A DNA stretch of 64,000 bases from Holothuria scabra (Eukaryota > Echinodermata > Holothuroidea > Aspidochirotida > Holothuriidae): contig CM074195.1 in assembly GCA_037179385.1 (NCBI GenBank), positions 10,741,787 to 10,805,786 on the forward strand, given 5' to 3'. Made by a program: the position numbers and the translations under genes. This document shows, in pieces, positions 39,405-52,247 of this stretch (within the stretch, counting starts at the first letter, position 1; every line of letters starts with the position of its first letter). The notes beneath the pieces were generated by a model. That model searched no databases. It was not told where the DNA came from and worked only from the letters and a program-made list of their open reading frames with translations.

Positions 39405-40100
39405 GTAAAACAAAAACCCAACACACGAGGATTCAGTTTAATTTTCGGGCAACACAGTACCCTTGAACACAACTCGTACAACACTAAATCAAAAAGTGAA
39501 CTGTACAAGCCTTAAACGGAAGAACACACAAGTATGCGTACATACAGACAGGATTACACGCCTTAGTGAATAAGAAGACCTAAAAAGAACGGGAACTCTA
39601 CACAGGAAGAAAGCTCGACTGATAACAATAAAAGTTCAACCAAGCGGAGAGGAGAAATCGAAAAAGAAAGTTCAGTTGCGTTTCTGTCTGCTGGAACGGT
39701 TTTGAGAGTGAAACGTGTCGGCAATGTTTAAGCCATGTGGAACGAAAGTGTTCAAATTTCAAATCCAATGTCTTTCTTTTTCATCTAATAATCTATCTAA
39801 TTTACGGATATCTAATTTGTCAAACCCTTCTGTTTTCAACACTTCTAAAATCTGAAATTTAAAGTAATCCCCGCCATGAGATTTAAGATGCACATAAAGA
39901 GCAGATGTTCCCGATTTAGAGGTTTCTCCGTCAACAAATTTTGGAAAGTCAGATTTATGACCATTCAATCTCAACCTTATGTTGTTGGTTTGACCCACAT
40001 ACTGTTTCCCACAAACCTCACATTGGATCATATACAAGGCCCTCTTAGTGTTACAGGTGGTGCCTTGATTACGACATGAAAATGTTCTACCGTTATTGAA
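39405..40100 (-). pseudogene. Penelope-like element 3' fragment with GIY-YIG endonuclease domain
   Basis: The readable part is 39759 to about 40060 on the minus strand. It has FSCRNQGTTCNTKRALYMI, then CEVCGKQYVGQTNN, LRLNGHKSD and LYVHLKSHGGDYFKF, ending KLDRLLDEKERHWI. This is the Cys-motif plus GIY-YIG nuclease of Penelope-like retroelements, which nicks DNA at the insertion site. Beyond 39759 similarity to the plus-strand copy continues to the element end near 39405. The reverse transcriptase part is absent. It sits head to head with the fragment at 40100-41030. Confidence 0.8.
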
Positions 40101-41030
40101 ACTAGTTACTTTGTTGTTATGTTCACGAACGATTACTCACCCCAGTCCGTGAACTCTCTTGATGCTACGGTTACCCTTAACGAGAATGGTAGTATAACCT
40201 TGGATTTATATAGTAAGCCTACCAACACTAACCAGTTCCTTCATGTGGACAGTTGCCATGATCCTAACCATACTAAAAAAATCCTTCGCGTATTCACAGG
40301 CTCGCAGGATACTTCGTATCTGTAGTGATTCAGCTATGGTCCACACCAGGTGTAATGAATTAGTTGATTATCTTGTTCGGCGTGGACATGGAAGAAGGCG
40401 AACGCGACAGCAGGTAAAACGGGCATTAGATGCTCACCACAGCCCACAACAGCGTCCCAGCAGTGATGTCAAAAAGACCTTCGCAAGACTTTCGCAAATT
40501 CGTTAACGGAGAAACCTCTAAATCGGGAACATCTGCTCTTTATGTGCATCTTAAATCTCATGGCGGGGATAACTTTAAATTTAAGATTTTAGAAGTGTTG
40601 AAAACAGAAGGTTTTGACAAATTAGATATCCGTAAGTTAGATAGATCATTAGATGAAAAAGAAAGACATTGGATTCGGAAATCAAACACTTTGGTTCCAC
40701 ATAGCTTTTACATTGCCGACACGTTTCACTCTCAAAACCGTCCCATCCATCAAAAGAGTAACTGAGCTTTCTTTTTCGATTTCTCCTCTCCGCTTGGTTA
40801 AACTTTTAGAGTTTTCTCCCTGTGTAGAGTTCCCGTTCTTTTTAGGTCTTCTTATTCAGTCGCGTAATCCTGTCTGTATGTACGCATACTTGTGTGTTCT
40901 TCCGTTTTAAGGCTCGTACAGTTCGTTTTTTGATTTAGTGTTGTACGAGTTGTGTTAAAGGATATTGTGTTGCCGAAAATTAAACTGAATCCTCGAGTGT
41001 TGGGTTTTTGTTTTACTATATTTGAAGTGC
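40100..41030 (+). pseudogene. Penelope-like element fragment: RT C-terminus joined to a deleted GIY-YIG
   Basis: Reading 40119-40325 gives LDATVTLNENGS, LDLYSKPTNTNQ and SCHDPNHTKK. After a shift in the A-run at about 40273-40279, the next frame gives FAYSQARRILRICSD and LVRRGHGRR, which are classic Penelope RT C-terminal blocks. At about 40500 the sequence jumps to KFVNGETSKSG and continues to LDEKERHWI. The catalytic GIY-YIG half present in the minus-strand copy is therefore deleted. The 3' end (about 40975-41025) is the inverted counterpart of 39405-39445. Confidence 0.8.
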
Positions 41031-41059
41031 CTTATATGATGCGTCTTATTGGACTATGT

Positions 41060-41160
41060 ATATTTATCTATCCATCCATCCATCCATCCGTCCGTCCGTC
41101 CGTCCGTCCATCCATCCATCTATCCTATCTATCTATCTTTCTATCTATTTATCTGTCTGG
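41060..41160 (+). repeat. (CATC)n/(CGTC)n/(TATC)n tetranucleotide repeat
   Basis: Runs of CCAT, CCGT and CTAT tetramers follow the Penelope-like 3' end directly. Such simple repeats next to the 3' ends of both Penelope fragments suggest insertion at, or expansion from, the junctions. Confidence 0.85.
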
Positions 41161-41573
41161 GTGGGTGGCTTCGGCAAAGACCGTTCTGTTGGACGAAAGC
41201 GTAGATAGCCTGCTTGCTATGGCGGGGGGAATATTGTTGAGAATTAACGGGGGGGGGGGGGGGGTGGTTAGAGAGGCGATGAATGTAGACGGGTTGATCG
41301 TTCGGCTTACGGTACGGTTTGTGGGACCCAGACGTGAGATCGAGGGTACCATCGAGAAAATCAGTTGCCTTTAGATTGGTTTGCTACGTGACGGATAAGC
41401 CGTACTGCCGAAAGATCTTTAAAAGGGTTTTTCTCGTGCTGTCGGCTTTACTTCCAGAGCAGCTCTTTATGACAGCTAGCCCATCGTCACGGTATAGGCC
41501 GATGCTTTCCAGGTCAAGTCTCTTGGTGAGATCACTCAGCAGAAAGAGGCCTACTAATTGGCAAACCTCTGCA

Positions 41574-41577
<4 letters not shown>
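41149..41577 (-). pseudogene. Reverse transcriptase fragment with YRDDGL box
   Basis: On the minus strand from 41575 the sequence reads [14 protein letters not shown], then [11 protein letters not shown] (the catalytic YxDD box) and [17 protein letters not shown]. An in-frame TAG follows, then [12 protein letters not shown] shift in the C-run at about 41251-41266 leads to ILNNIPPAIASRLSTLSSN and FAEATHP in the next frame. This block order is that of an invertebrate retroelement RT with a YRDDGL core. I cannot name the clade without a search. Both ends are cut, and the upstream side abuts the TA repeat. Confidence 0.7.
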
Positions 41578-41660
<83 letters not shown>

Positions 41661-41677
41661 CAAATTGGTAAGGCTGG

Positions 41678-41748
<71 letters not shown>
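41578..41748. repeat. Two (TA)n microsatellites
   Basis: 41578-41657 and 41682-41748 are pure AT alternations, separated by a 24-bp unique spacer. Confidence 0.95.
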
Positions 41749-42004
41749 TTATACCTAACGTAATTTTTCAAATGGCCAGCCATCCGTTCGTATTAATAGC
41801 TAGGTGTCCGTAAATTTGACAACTTTGAAGTAATTGTATCTACTTTGTAAATCTAGGACGGCGCCCTTGTCCGTTTACGTATTCCGATAGAAAAAGTGTG
41901 TGGAAACGTTAAGGCGAAACTAATATTTCGCCCCAAATTTTTTTCTCCCTAAGGTCGACTTTTCAACAATAAGTTTCCCCCTAAGTGCCGAATTAGGCAA
42001 ATAT

Positions 42005-42023
42005 GTATATATCTCTCTCCCTC

Positions 42024-42056
<33 letters not shown>

Positions 42057-42103
42057 ATATATGTAAATATATATATATATATATATATGCATATATATAT
42101 ATT
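42005..42103. repeat. (TA)n/(CATA)n microsatellite
   Basis: Compound TA repeat with scattered CATA, GTAAATA and GCATA interruptions, ending in a T-run. Confidence 0.9.
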
Positions 42104-42247
42104 TTTTTTTTTCAGCTGGATAGCGTCAACTTTGATCTCTGGTTGGGCTTGCGTCAAACAAGAACTAGTGCTGTTCTAAAATTAGGCGCCTGCTCAGGAG
42201 GTGAAATGCGAGTTGCTTCACCTGCTATTTGAACAAAGGCCAAACTA

Positions 42248-42470
42248 ACTTGGCTTCATGGCTCAGTGGTTAGAGCGCCCGCACTAGAAAGCGGGAGATC
42301 CCTGATATATAGAGATTATATATATATTTATAAATTTTTTCCTTGCTAAATTTTCCCCATGGTTGTCCCCCTGTGGGCTGTGGGTTAAAGAATATGCCCA
42401 CGGTATTCCTCGAAGGAGGCGACAAAAAGGGAGGAATGTAGCAGTATTTGAAGAGTTTGACACTATATAA
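42248..42470 (+). mobile_element. tRNA-Ser(AGA)-like SINE
   Basis: GGCTTCATGGCTCAGTGG begins a tRNA-like head: box A, then an anticodon region CGCACTAGAAAGCG whose loop CTAGAAA is that of tRNA-Ser with anticodon AGA. The head breaks off at about 42302 before a box B. A non-tRNA body then carries GCCCACGGTATTCCTCGAAG and GGCGACAAAAAGGGAGG. A working tRNA is excluded because the 3' half is missing. Confidence 0.5.
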
Positions 42471-42810
42471 CACAATCATGTTGGTGTGTCCTTAATCTTA
42501 TATAACTACCTATCCTTGCTAAAGTTTCCCTCAGAAAACTGAGGGAACCAATCTCATCAGTTTAATGTACACACAACTACCTACGCACATTGATTCATTA
42601 GGCTACATTTAGTAACTGAATGAGCAGAGAACTACCTGTCTGTTTCTACACAGTGCACGCTGTGCTATACTGTCAGTATCTTCGGCCTATAATACTATGA
42701 CATCTCTGCGCTAAACCTGTCGCATAATACTGTTTGCTAGCCTAACGTTATGCTCAACGTTAGTTCTTGATCTGTCATCAGTGTCGTTAACGATACCACT
42801 TAATACCCCC

Positions 42811-44847
42811 GCTACCAGTTATGATGGTCTAGCCAAGGAGGTTCACAGTCTCATAACAAGACGCTGAGCAAAAAGAACTCGTAAGAATTAGATTAGTTAG
42901 ACCAAGATGGCAAACACTAACCAACTGTGTTAACAACTTAATAGTCGAACCAGATATACCCTATATTTTCTCTAGCTCAGGCCTAGGCTAGATCGGTAAA
43001 TTGTGCTTGTGAGTTTCGTTTTTCGGCTTGCATGAGGGAGGGCAGGAAAGAAATGTCTCGTCAGATGCAAGGCGTAGCCAGTAAGGGAACAACTCTTTTC
43101 TTATACAGAATTATGACTGTCAGTTGGAAAACGTAAATCATGACTACTCATTCTTAAGTTGGTAGAGAAGTGGGGCATAAATGTACAAGGACAAGTGATG
43201 TCTGCGGTAATGGACGAGAGTCTGGTTTTGGATTCTTTAAAAGGTAAGCATAATACAGGGCGCAACGTTAAATAGGCTTGAAAACCGATGCGAGGTGGAC
43301 GCAAACTAATCAGAGTCTTGAAACAAGACTTAACTCTATGGTGAATTCCCATACACTGTACGGAGTAAATGTAATCACTCCATTGTATACCAACATGTAT
43401 CCTTTGACATAAATGTATGAGGAGCCACCGCTACCAGTTATGATGGTCTAGCCAAGGAGGTTCACAGTCTCATAACAAGACGCTGAGCAAAAAGAACTCG
43501 TAAGAATTAGATTAGTTAGACCAAGATGGCAAACACTAACCAACTGTGTTAACAACTTAATAGTCGAACCAGATATACCCTATATTTTCTCTAGCTCAGG
43601 CCTAGGCTAGATCGGTAAATTGTGCTTGTGAGTTTCGTTTTTCGGCTTGCATGAGGGAGGGCAACGTTAAATAGGCTTGAAAACCGATGCGAGGTGGACG
43701 CAAACTAATCAGAGTCTTGAAACAAGACTTAACTCTATGGTGAATTCCCATACACTGTACGGAGTAAATGTAATCACTCCATTGTATACCAACATGTATC
43801 CTTTGACATAAATGTATGAGGAGCCCCCGCTACCAGTTATGATGGTCTAGCCAAGGAGGTTCACAGTCTCATAACAAGACGCTGAGCAAAAAGAACTCGT
43901 AAGAATTAGATTAGTTAGACCAAGATGGCAAACACTAACCAACTGTGTTAACAACTTAATAGTCGAACCAGATATACCCTATATTTTCTCTAGCTCAGGC
44001 CTAGGCTAGATCGGTAAATTGTGCTTGTGAGTTTCGTTTTTCGGCTTGCATGAGGGAGGGCAACGTTAAATAGGCTTGAAAACCGATGCGAGGTGGACGC
44101 AAACTAATCAGAGTCTTGAAACAAGACTTAACTCTATGGTGAATTCCCATACACTGTACGGAGTAAATGTAATCACTCCATTGTATACCAACATGTATCC
44201 TTTGACATAAATGTATGAGGAGCCCCCGCTACCAGTTATGATGGTCTAGCCAAGGAGGTTCACAGTCTCATAACAAGACGCTGAGCAAAAAGAACTCGTA
44301 AGAATTAGATTAGTTAGACCAAGATGGCAAACACTAACCAACTGTGTTAACAACTTAATAGTCGAACCAGATATACCCTATATTTTCTCTAGCTCAGGCC
44401 TAGGCTAGATCGGTAAATTGTGCTTGTGAGTTTCGTTTTTCGGCTTGCATGAGGGAGGGCAGGAAAGAAATGTCTCGTCAGATGCAAGGCGTAGCCAGTA
44501 AGGGAACAACTCTTTTCTTATACAGAATTATGACTGTCAGTTGGAAAACGTAAATCATGACTACTCATTCTTAAGTTGGTAGAGAAGTGGGGCATAAATG
44601 TACAAGGACAAGTGATGTCTGCGGTAATGGACGAGAGTCTGGTTTTGGATTCTTTAAAAGGTAAGCATAATACAGGGCGCAACGTTAAATAGGCTTGAAA
44701 ACCGATGCGAGGTGGACGCAAACTAATCAGAGTCTTGAAACAAGACTTAACTCTATGGTGAATTCCCATACACTGTACGGAGTAAATGTAATCACTCCAT
44801 TGTATACCAACATGTATCCTTTGACATAAATGTATGAGGAGCCATTG
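42811..44847. repeat. Four-unit tandem array, unit lengths 619-399-399-619 bp
   Basis: Units begin GCTACCAGTTATGATGG at 42811, 43430, 43829 and 44228. Units 2 and 3 lack an internal 220 bp (positions 43045-43264 of unit 1), with GCA at both break points. Apart from that the copies look almost identical, so the array is recent. Minus-strand frames at 43101-43352 and 44518-44940 are two copies of the same unit and show no known motif, so I do not call them genes. Confidence 0.95.
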
Positions 44848-45378
44848 AGACAACGTGTACGTATATCTCAAAACGGAAAGGGAAATGTATTTTTTATGTA
44901 TTTTCGTTGTTATATTTTCAGCTTTATATTTTGACGGCATACCGAACTACGCGTAAAGGGCGATCCATCCGTTATTCATTTATTTATGTAGAAGTCATAT
45001 GAGGGATATGTGACACGAACTTACTTGACAGAAATTTTATTTTATATGTAGTTGTTGTAAAACAAGTTGAAATGAATCCATCGGCTTATTCTGCACATGT
45101 TGGTTGTAATAAAACCGTTGTTGCAGATGAACAGGAAGGAATTATTAATGAGCACAAACAATATTTCTTACTGTTTTAACCACAATTCCCTTTACACGAG
45201 GGATTCATGGTATTGGACAGTTGGGCGGTTTATACTTAGTTCATAAGCACTTAAATTCCTGCAATGGTTATTTTCATTAAATATATCAAAGTAATCCCTA
45301 TGTGGATGATGCCTTTTCATGTTTTTGCTCATAGTACCTTTCTCCTGATTCGACAGGTTTGGTGTTGGGTGTATCCTG
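44848..45378. other. Flank of the large transposon, no gene seen
   Basis: AT-rich sequence between the tandem array and the left end of the CACTG element. No motif was found. Confidence 0.5.
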
Positions 45379-45650
45379 CACTGTAAAAAATTTCTTGTAA
45401 AATTTACAGCAAATTACTGGCAGCTGAGCTGCCAGTAGATTACTGTGAATTTTACAGTATCGGGCAATGTACTGTAAAACCAGTTTTACAGTAAGAGTAC
45501 CGTATTTTTTTACAGTTCAACGGAAGTTACTGTAAAGTGAATAACAGTAGAGCACTGTATCTTTTACAGTTCATTATGTAAGTTACTGTAAACAAAGACA
45601 GTAACCTACTATAAAAAGACCTGTAGTTTACTGTTGTTACTACAGTTGCA
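45379..45650. repeat. Left terminal and subterminal repeats of the CACTG element
   Basis: The inverted terminal repeat is followed by about ten ACTGTAA/TTACAGT motifs in both orientations. There is also a perfect palindrome ACTGGCAGCTGAGCTGCCAGT at about 45416-45436. In plant CACTA elements, similar subterminal motifs bind the smaller transposon protein; here that role is inferred. Confidence 0.8.
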
Positions 45651-48600
45651 ACATTTCTGCTGTATATAGTACACAGCTACTGTAACTCAAAATAAGGAAG
45701 CTCAGGACCGCAATAACTAAACTACCTGCACACACACACAACTTATTGGAGCACCCAGGAGATAGGAGTCTAATGGGAGCCTAAGGAATTTTCTGAAAAT
45801 AAATACTTAGAAGAAGAAATCGGGGTGTATGTACTCCATTAAAAACAACACAGTATGGAAATTATGGGAGAAAACCAATTTATTGTGCAACGCTTTTATA
45901 ACAGAGTTTAATATAAGTAAGTGCAATCATGTACTGTTTCTCACATAAGCCTGTCCAGTGTTCAATATTCACAATGTGCTTACACATTGGACCTCACAAC
46001 AATGCAGCGCATGATCCCCTTCTGCCACAATATGATACAGCAGTAACAATTGCATTTGCATGGAAATGAAAAAGAAAATCAAATACTATGTTACATGTGC
46101 CTCTAACAAGAGAGCCTGTAAACACTTCTCAGATGTAACTTATTAGAACAATCACAATGCTGCTGTTGTAAGTATAAAACAAATAAGAAAACAATTACCA
46201 GTCCAGTCACATAGTTGGGGTTGGGGGCAGGTCAGCTCATGTTTTTCTGCAAAGTTCTTGAAAAATAGCTATTGTCATGATAAGTATTTTGCCCCTGGAC
46301 ATATTTTAACTCCCCACCTTCTAAATCTACCTCAATCTACTTTTGCAACAACATACATTTTCAAATCATTAATGTTCACAATGCTACTATAGCGCTTCCT
46401 CTTGGACCTCAAAATAATACAATGCAAAAGCCCATAGAATGGATCAAATATATAAAATTTGAAGCAGCATGGAAATGAAAATGAATGAAAAAACATATCC
46501 CGTTATATGCTCCTTAATACAGCAGAGCCTGTAACTATCCCTTAAACGGAACCTTGTTGCTAAGAACCATCATAATACTGTAACTAACTAACCATAAACT
46601 AAGTCTAAGACATATATCCCTTCCACCCCAAAAAAAAAAAAATGAAAACAAACATTTTTATGTAGATGCAAGTTTACAAATCTCATCACTCATTCCCCCC
46701 AAAATGCACTCCTCTTACCAGCTTATTCTATCATAAAACATAGTTTCCAATTGCCTGTCAGAAAATGGTATTTAAAGGTGTGGCTTTAATTATCTCTTGG
46801 CTCATGGAATATTTTAGGTTTGCATCCAAATTACAACTAAGCAAATACTGATTCAATTTTGGCCTTTTAAATATCATATGGTCACACATAAATTCAATGC
46901 AACCATATACAAACACACAAAGGAATGTATCATTCTTTCATTTCCTCCATGTCAAACAGCATGCATGTATTATAAAACTTGAATGAAAATAAAAATCACA
47001 TTCCAATCTTCTAAAACAATGAATCTTCCAAGTGGATATAAAGTCTAGAATTTCAAAAATATATATTTTAGAGGTTGGAAACTAAATCCTATTCATTAAA
47101 CTCCCATCTTTATAGCTTGTTCCATTGTTGAGATATAAAATGTTGAAAGATACTCAGTTAATTTGAAATAGTCAATTGCGCAACAATCTGTGATGGCCTT
47201 CTTGTACAACTCACATTACCTGCTTTTGTTTCCTTTTGAAATTTCAGATGTGTATATGACCTTGAAACATGCACTGATTTCTTGCAGAGCATGTTGTATG
47301 GAGAGGACTTGTACAGCCAAGTCACCCCATAACATTAAGACAGTGATCACATTTTGGGGTGCTTTCGAAAAAAACAAAGAAAAAGAAAGAAATTAATTTG
47401 AGTAGTACAAGAATGACATCACAAATTATTGCGCCATCTACATTTTTGAATGAAGTGGATAAGCTTCAACATTTTATATCACGACTCAGGAAGGTCCTAT
47501 GAAGATGGGAGTTGGACTGTTTGAATCTATTTTTCAAGCTTTGTGATATATATTTTTGAAATTTTTGACTGTAGGTACACTTTAACCTGTCCTCAAACAC
47601 TACAAAACTAAAGCTAGAGCAGCGAAGCTGCAGAATCTCAATATTTTGTGTATGTCATAAAGGGTAATATTGAAGCAAAGGTATGCATCAAAGATTGGTA
47701 TAACAGAAACACTGTTTTGATGAACTAGTGGCATGCATGAAAATGAACATACTATATTCCATATCATTGCAGCTGATATTTGGCATTAATATGTGCAGCA
47801 GGACAATGTGGTGTGGTTATTCATTTGCAGTAAGAGATATGCATAGTTGGTATCCTGATGCACTTCATGCTCAAAGATAATGAAATACATAAAGAACAAT
47901 TTTTTAGAATGATACTGTTACACTGAGTGATGTAAATAATCATTGTGTACCATACTGAAGCTTAATAAAGCAAAAATAATTAACCAGCTTCTGCAGATGG
48001 AGATCAGTGACATCTTCTTAATAAATATGTAAAACAGTCAAATGAAAGCAGTTTTCCATCTGTCTTGCACACTATTTTTTTTTTATTTTTATTTTTAATA
48101 CCACCCTCCCAAATGCTATTTTTTCACAGTCCCAAACATTGTGATCACAACCTCTGAAGGTGAGAGGTGTTTATGTTGTAACACTTCGAATAACAGATGT
48201 GTAAAAATAACACCCATGTATTATTTTACAGATCCTCAAATACACTTCAATATACTCTTAGGGGTAGATTTCTTCATCACAAGATAAAGACACTTTGATC
48301 TTGCCTCTTGGACACATTTTGTGCAACAACCCAAACTGTAAATAAGCTCATTCCTCTCAAATATGTGCTACAGAGTTAGTTACAGTCACACTAGGCAAGA
48401 TTATCTTACAGTTACAGTACTTTATGCTTGATTTAGCACAGGTGTGAAGCCAAGCTAGGCCTCTGAGGTCTCAAATTTTAACCATAAAATGTGAAACATT
48501 TTTACATTCTTAGTCAATACAGTAGCAGCCTAGCAAACGAACTGCATTGTGCAAAAAATGACAGCTTCCTTGACAACTGAAGCAGTTTGGCCTAAAATCT

Positions 48601-50476
48601 GCGAAAAAAAATTAGCACACTTAGCAACCATTACTCTTTTCACACCAAAAACAATAACTTCATCTGCCCTCAACTTAAAGAGCATGCTCTCAAACTCTTA
48701 AAGACATTGACCACAGATCAATTGATCTGTGTCCCTTAAGGGACATTCAGTTGCTTTGAAGGTATTTCAACCACCAGCTAGTGTGAGAATATCTCACTCA
48801 ATACATGTTATATACTGAGATAACAGTCACAGTTAATGGTTTTTTTCCTTTTTGTAAAAGAAATCTACTTAGTTTACAAGGATCTTTAAATCTCGACTAA
48901 ATGATTACAAAATTTCAGTTGAATGGTTACTCATCGCTTCTCCTATCATGGCTGATTCAGTCACAATGTTTCGCTGCACAATCCCCTCTTCACTTGAAGA
49001 GGGTGTTGTGAACCCGCATGTTGTGACTTGTCACAGTGTCACAGTGAGTGACACTTATTGTTTTTAGGCCTTAATCCATTAAGAAATAGACTTGCTTATG
49101 ACCTATAAGAATTGGGGACACAGTTAAGACTATGAGGAAATATTTTTTGGCTGATCAAGTATTTTCACATAATATCAGAAGATGATGCACATGGATTTCA
49201 GAAAATATTATGTATGAATTTAAGAAATTTTAATTAAATTTATGGTTGACAGGTTAAAGTTCTATTACAATTGAATTACATACAATGTATCTTCTCAAAA
49301 CTTCACATAACTATTTATGGTTGCAGCATATTGTTGCATGAACCTTTGGCCTTGAGATACACAGTTTCTTTCTTACTGTATCTATTATCTGAAAGACACT
49401 TATTAGTACTGTCACTACACTAGAAGACACCTAAATTTGAAGCTGGTACAGTATCACAGGTCACATCCCATGTCCCACTTACTCAAGTCTACACACCAGA
49501 AGCAATATTTTTGCAGCCTTACAGCTATGAAGGTATGTGAGAAAGCAATAGTTTTACTCTGGAATCCCAGTGTAACCATCTAGCCTACACCCTTAATAAA
49601 CTGAAAATTTAAAATTCAAATAGAGAGAGACATGAAGCATATTTTTAGCTTACAAGAAGATGCCTTATGGTGATGACTTATGTGCTACAATAACATGCAT
49701 TTCAGTGAACAGTGAAATGTAAAAAAAAAATCATTTCCATGTCAGCCAATAAAATACAGTGGTATATATGGTTTAAATGCATTTAAGAGATCACAGTACA
49801 GTGCCTTTTCTGGATAATGACTTGAGCAAGTGGAAATTAGCACTAACCTTCCATGTGGACTCCCAATTTCACAATGTAAGATAAGGTGTATCGCAAAGTA
49901 ATAAGTCCATGTTGATTGGTTACACATGTTGAACAGAGCTCATAGCTATAAGGATATCATTTACAAGATTCCTTGTGTATAAGGGACACTATGTCACAAA
50001 AATTCATGCAAATCCTACTTGTAGCAAAAATTGATGCTTACTCATCTTAAACTGGTTGTCATTAAACCATCAAAAGAGTTGTGCTAAGTACAAACATAAA
50101 GACCACACAGCACTTAGCAATTAAAAAAGTTACAGCTTCTGTTTACTTGTGAGGTCTTAACATTGACAGCCATGGAACAGTAAAATCTTCTTTAAGTTTA
50201 GTACTCAAACTTGTTGGTACTGTATTTAACAACTGTCAAACCTCTAAGAGAATGGTCAGTGTTCTAAGTCAAACTTTGGTTTTTAAAGTGATAAGATCTT
50301 TGATAAAATGAAATAATGCAATACAAACAAATAAAGTGAAAACAATAGTGGGGTAGAATGAATTCCATAACAAGAACACATTAAGAGAATACCAGTCCTT
50401 CAATAAAACAAATACAAGCTACGAAGCTACGAAGTTTAAGTACATAAGGCTTTTGATTTGGTTAAACCTTCTCTGC
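45651..50476. other. 3' non-coding part of the transposon
   Basis: Nearly 5 kb without a recognisable exon, AT-rich with short poly-A runs (for example about 46629-46641). It lies downstream of the accessory gene's stop codon on the minus strand and could hold its 3' UTR. I see no further protein motif. Confidence 0.5.
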
Positions 50477-50639
50477 TTACTGTGCAGTCCACTCAAAGTT
50501 ACACAGTTTGTTCAAAAATGACATCACATGGGGGTTTAAAGACTCTCTTTTCCTCTGAACCACTTTTCCAGAAACTTTACTTCTTCCTGTGGTTGAAGCA
50601 CACTTTGTTCCTGTATCTGGATTAATCCTCAGGAAGCAT
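50477..50639 (-). CDS. Accessory gene exon 5 (C-terminus)
   Basis: It follows an ATTTTCAG acceptor in phase 2 and ends at TAA (50479-50477). It encodes CFLRINPDTGTKC, a Lys/Arg-rich stretch and LNPHVMSFLNKLCNFEWTAQ. The length of 163 bp fits one base plus 54 codons including the stop. Confidence 0.7.
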
Positions 50640-51911
50640 CTGAAAATGATATGAAAAATGTCCATCATAATGAAGAAATGTGTCAGTAATATACTTGCTC
50701 TTGATCAGGGATGTAGCTAGCCAAATTCGAGTGCCAGGTAATTGTCTGATCTGGAGAGAAAACCTCATACCATCCCATGGCATCTACCCAATTTTTCAGC
50801 CATTAATTTTTCATTTTACTCTCATTTTACTTTAGGGAGTAAATCTAGGGCTAGTTTTAGGTCTCTGTAGGTAGATTTGTGGTGGATGGGGGGACGTGTG
50901 TTTGCCTGGAGTGCTGGGTAAGAATACTGAGTGCTGGGTGTCACCGCCCAGCGCCACCCACAGTAGCTACCGTCATCCCTGGTCTTGATTATATTAGACT
51001 TCAATTATATTCAAAATAAAATCTAATCCATGTGAAAAAACTTCATGACACAAAAATCTTTGAAGAGATCGGATTTACAGCGTGGCATTTTTTGGCATGT
51101 CATTCCTGCGGTTCAAAAATTACTTCCCCATGTTAATACCCAAGTTTTTATGTTGAGGTACGTGTGCCATTCTGGAGATTTTTTAAGGTCACATTTTTCA
51201 TTTTGACAGCCATGTCTACAAACTATGTGAATGCACTGTAGAGATCTATATCACACCTACATTTAAAACCACCTCTATGACTATTTTAGCTCATAATCTC
51301 CCACCAATTTGCAGTCCTTTCCTTCCCTCTCAGTAGCTTAATGACAGAACGACAAAAACCCTTTAAAATGAATACAGGTGTAGAGGGCAAGTTGTACATT
51401 AATGCAATAAGCTTAAACTCAGTTACACTTTAATAAGAGTTTCATTGCTTTCACTGAGGCAAACATGCATATACCCAAACACATTTTAGTTTGGAAAGTC
51501 AAAAATTGAAACTGATACTTGCAGCAATGGTATCAAAGTGGCCAAAGTTCAAATGATGTAGTGGAGCTAGGTAAGAACTAGCTCACACTGTATTGCATGA
51601 CTAGAGTGCAACACAGTGAACAGAACATCACCTTCAGAAGTTCAAGCATAAATATTTGCTGGACACATTGATGTTTACAGCAGTTTCGTAGGAAGGATGT
51701 AAGTCTACTTAGTTGTGAGGATGCAACCACATGGGATGGCACTTTTTTTTTTATAGTAATTGATACTTTGCCTTTAAAATTTGTCTAGGTCACATTTATA
51801 AGTTGTGACACTGTCATTTTATAACCATGAATCTGTTGTCCAAGGTTTTCTCTTTTCTTTTGTCCCCTGGGTAACAACATTTCTTTCATGTACAGAGATG
51901 AAACACTTTAC

Positions 51912-52086
51912 CGTTGTATGAATTCTAATGTTGTAGCTGCTTCTTGCTGGTATTCTAAGTTGAAGACATAGTAGCTTGCGAAAAGGTAAGCCAGAGACTT
52001 CACAAACCCATCATTGGAAGACATGTGGCACACAACCTTCCCATCAAGAGTAACCATCCATTTGGTAGCTGTCAAGATCGAGTCAC
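51912..52086 (-). CDS. Accessory gene exon 4
   Basis: The acceptor is TGTATTTTCAG and the donor is GTAAAG, entering in phase 1 and leaving in phase 2. It encodes DSILTATKWMVTLDGKVV and then LFASYYVFNLEYQQEA and TTLEFIQ, the most conserved-looking block of the protein. Confidence 0.7.
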
Positions 52087-52247
52087 CTGAAAATACAGTA
52101 AAGACAAAATTACAATTATATTCCCAGTTAAAAAAAGGTGGGTTTAGGGCAGCTACACAAAAAATTGCACTGAACAGAAGGAAAAACTCAGAAATACAAG
52201 TCCCAATGCAACCCAAGTTCTAGTTTCCTGCAACTCACAGAATAAAT

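Noticed and set aside
42248..42302. A functional tRNA-Ser gene
   Set aside because: Only the 5' half with box A and the anticodon region is present. There is no box B, T arm or acceptor closure, so it is a SINE head.
43101..44940. Two identical minus-strand frames (MGIHHRVKSC...) as a duplicated gene
   Set aside because: They lie inside units of a tandem DNA repeat, have no motif or splice context, and are destroyed in the two short units.
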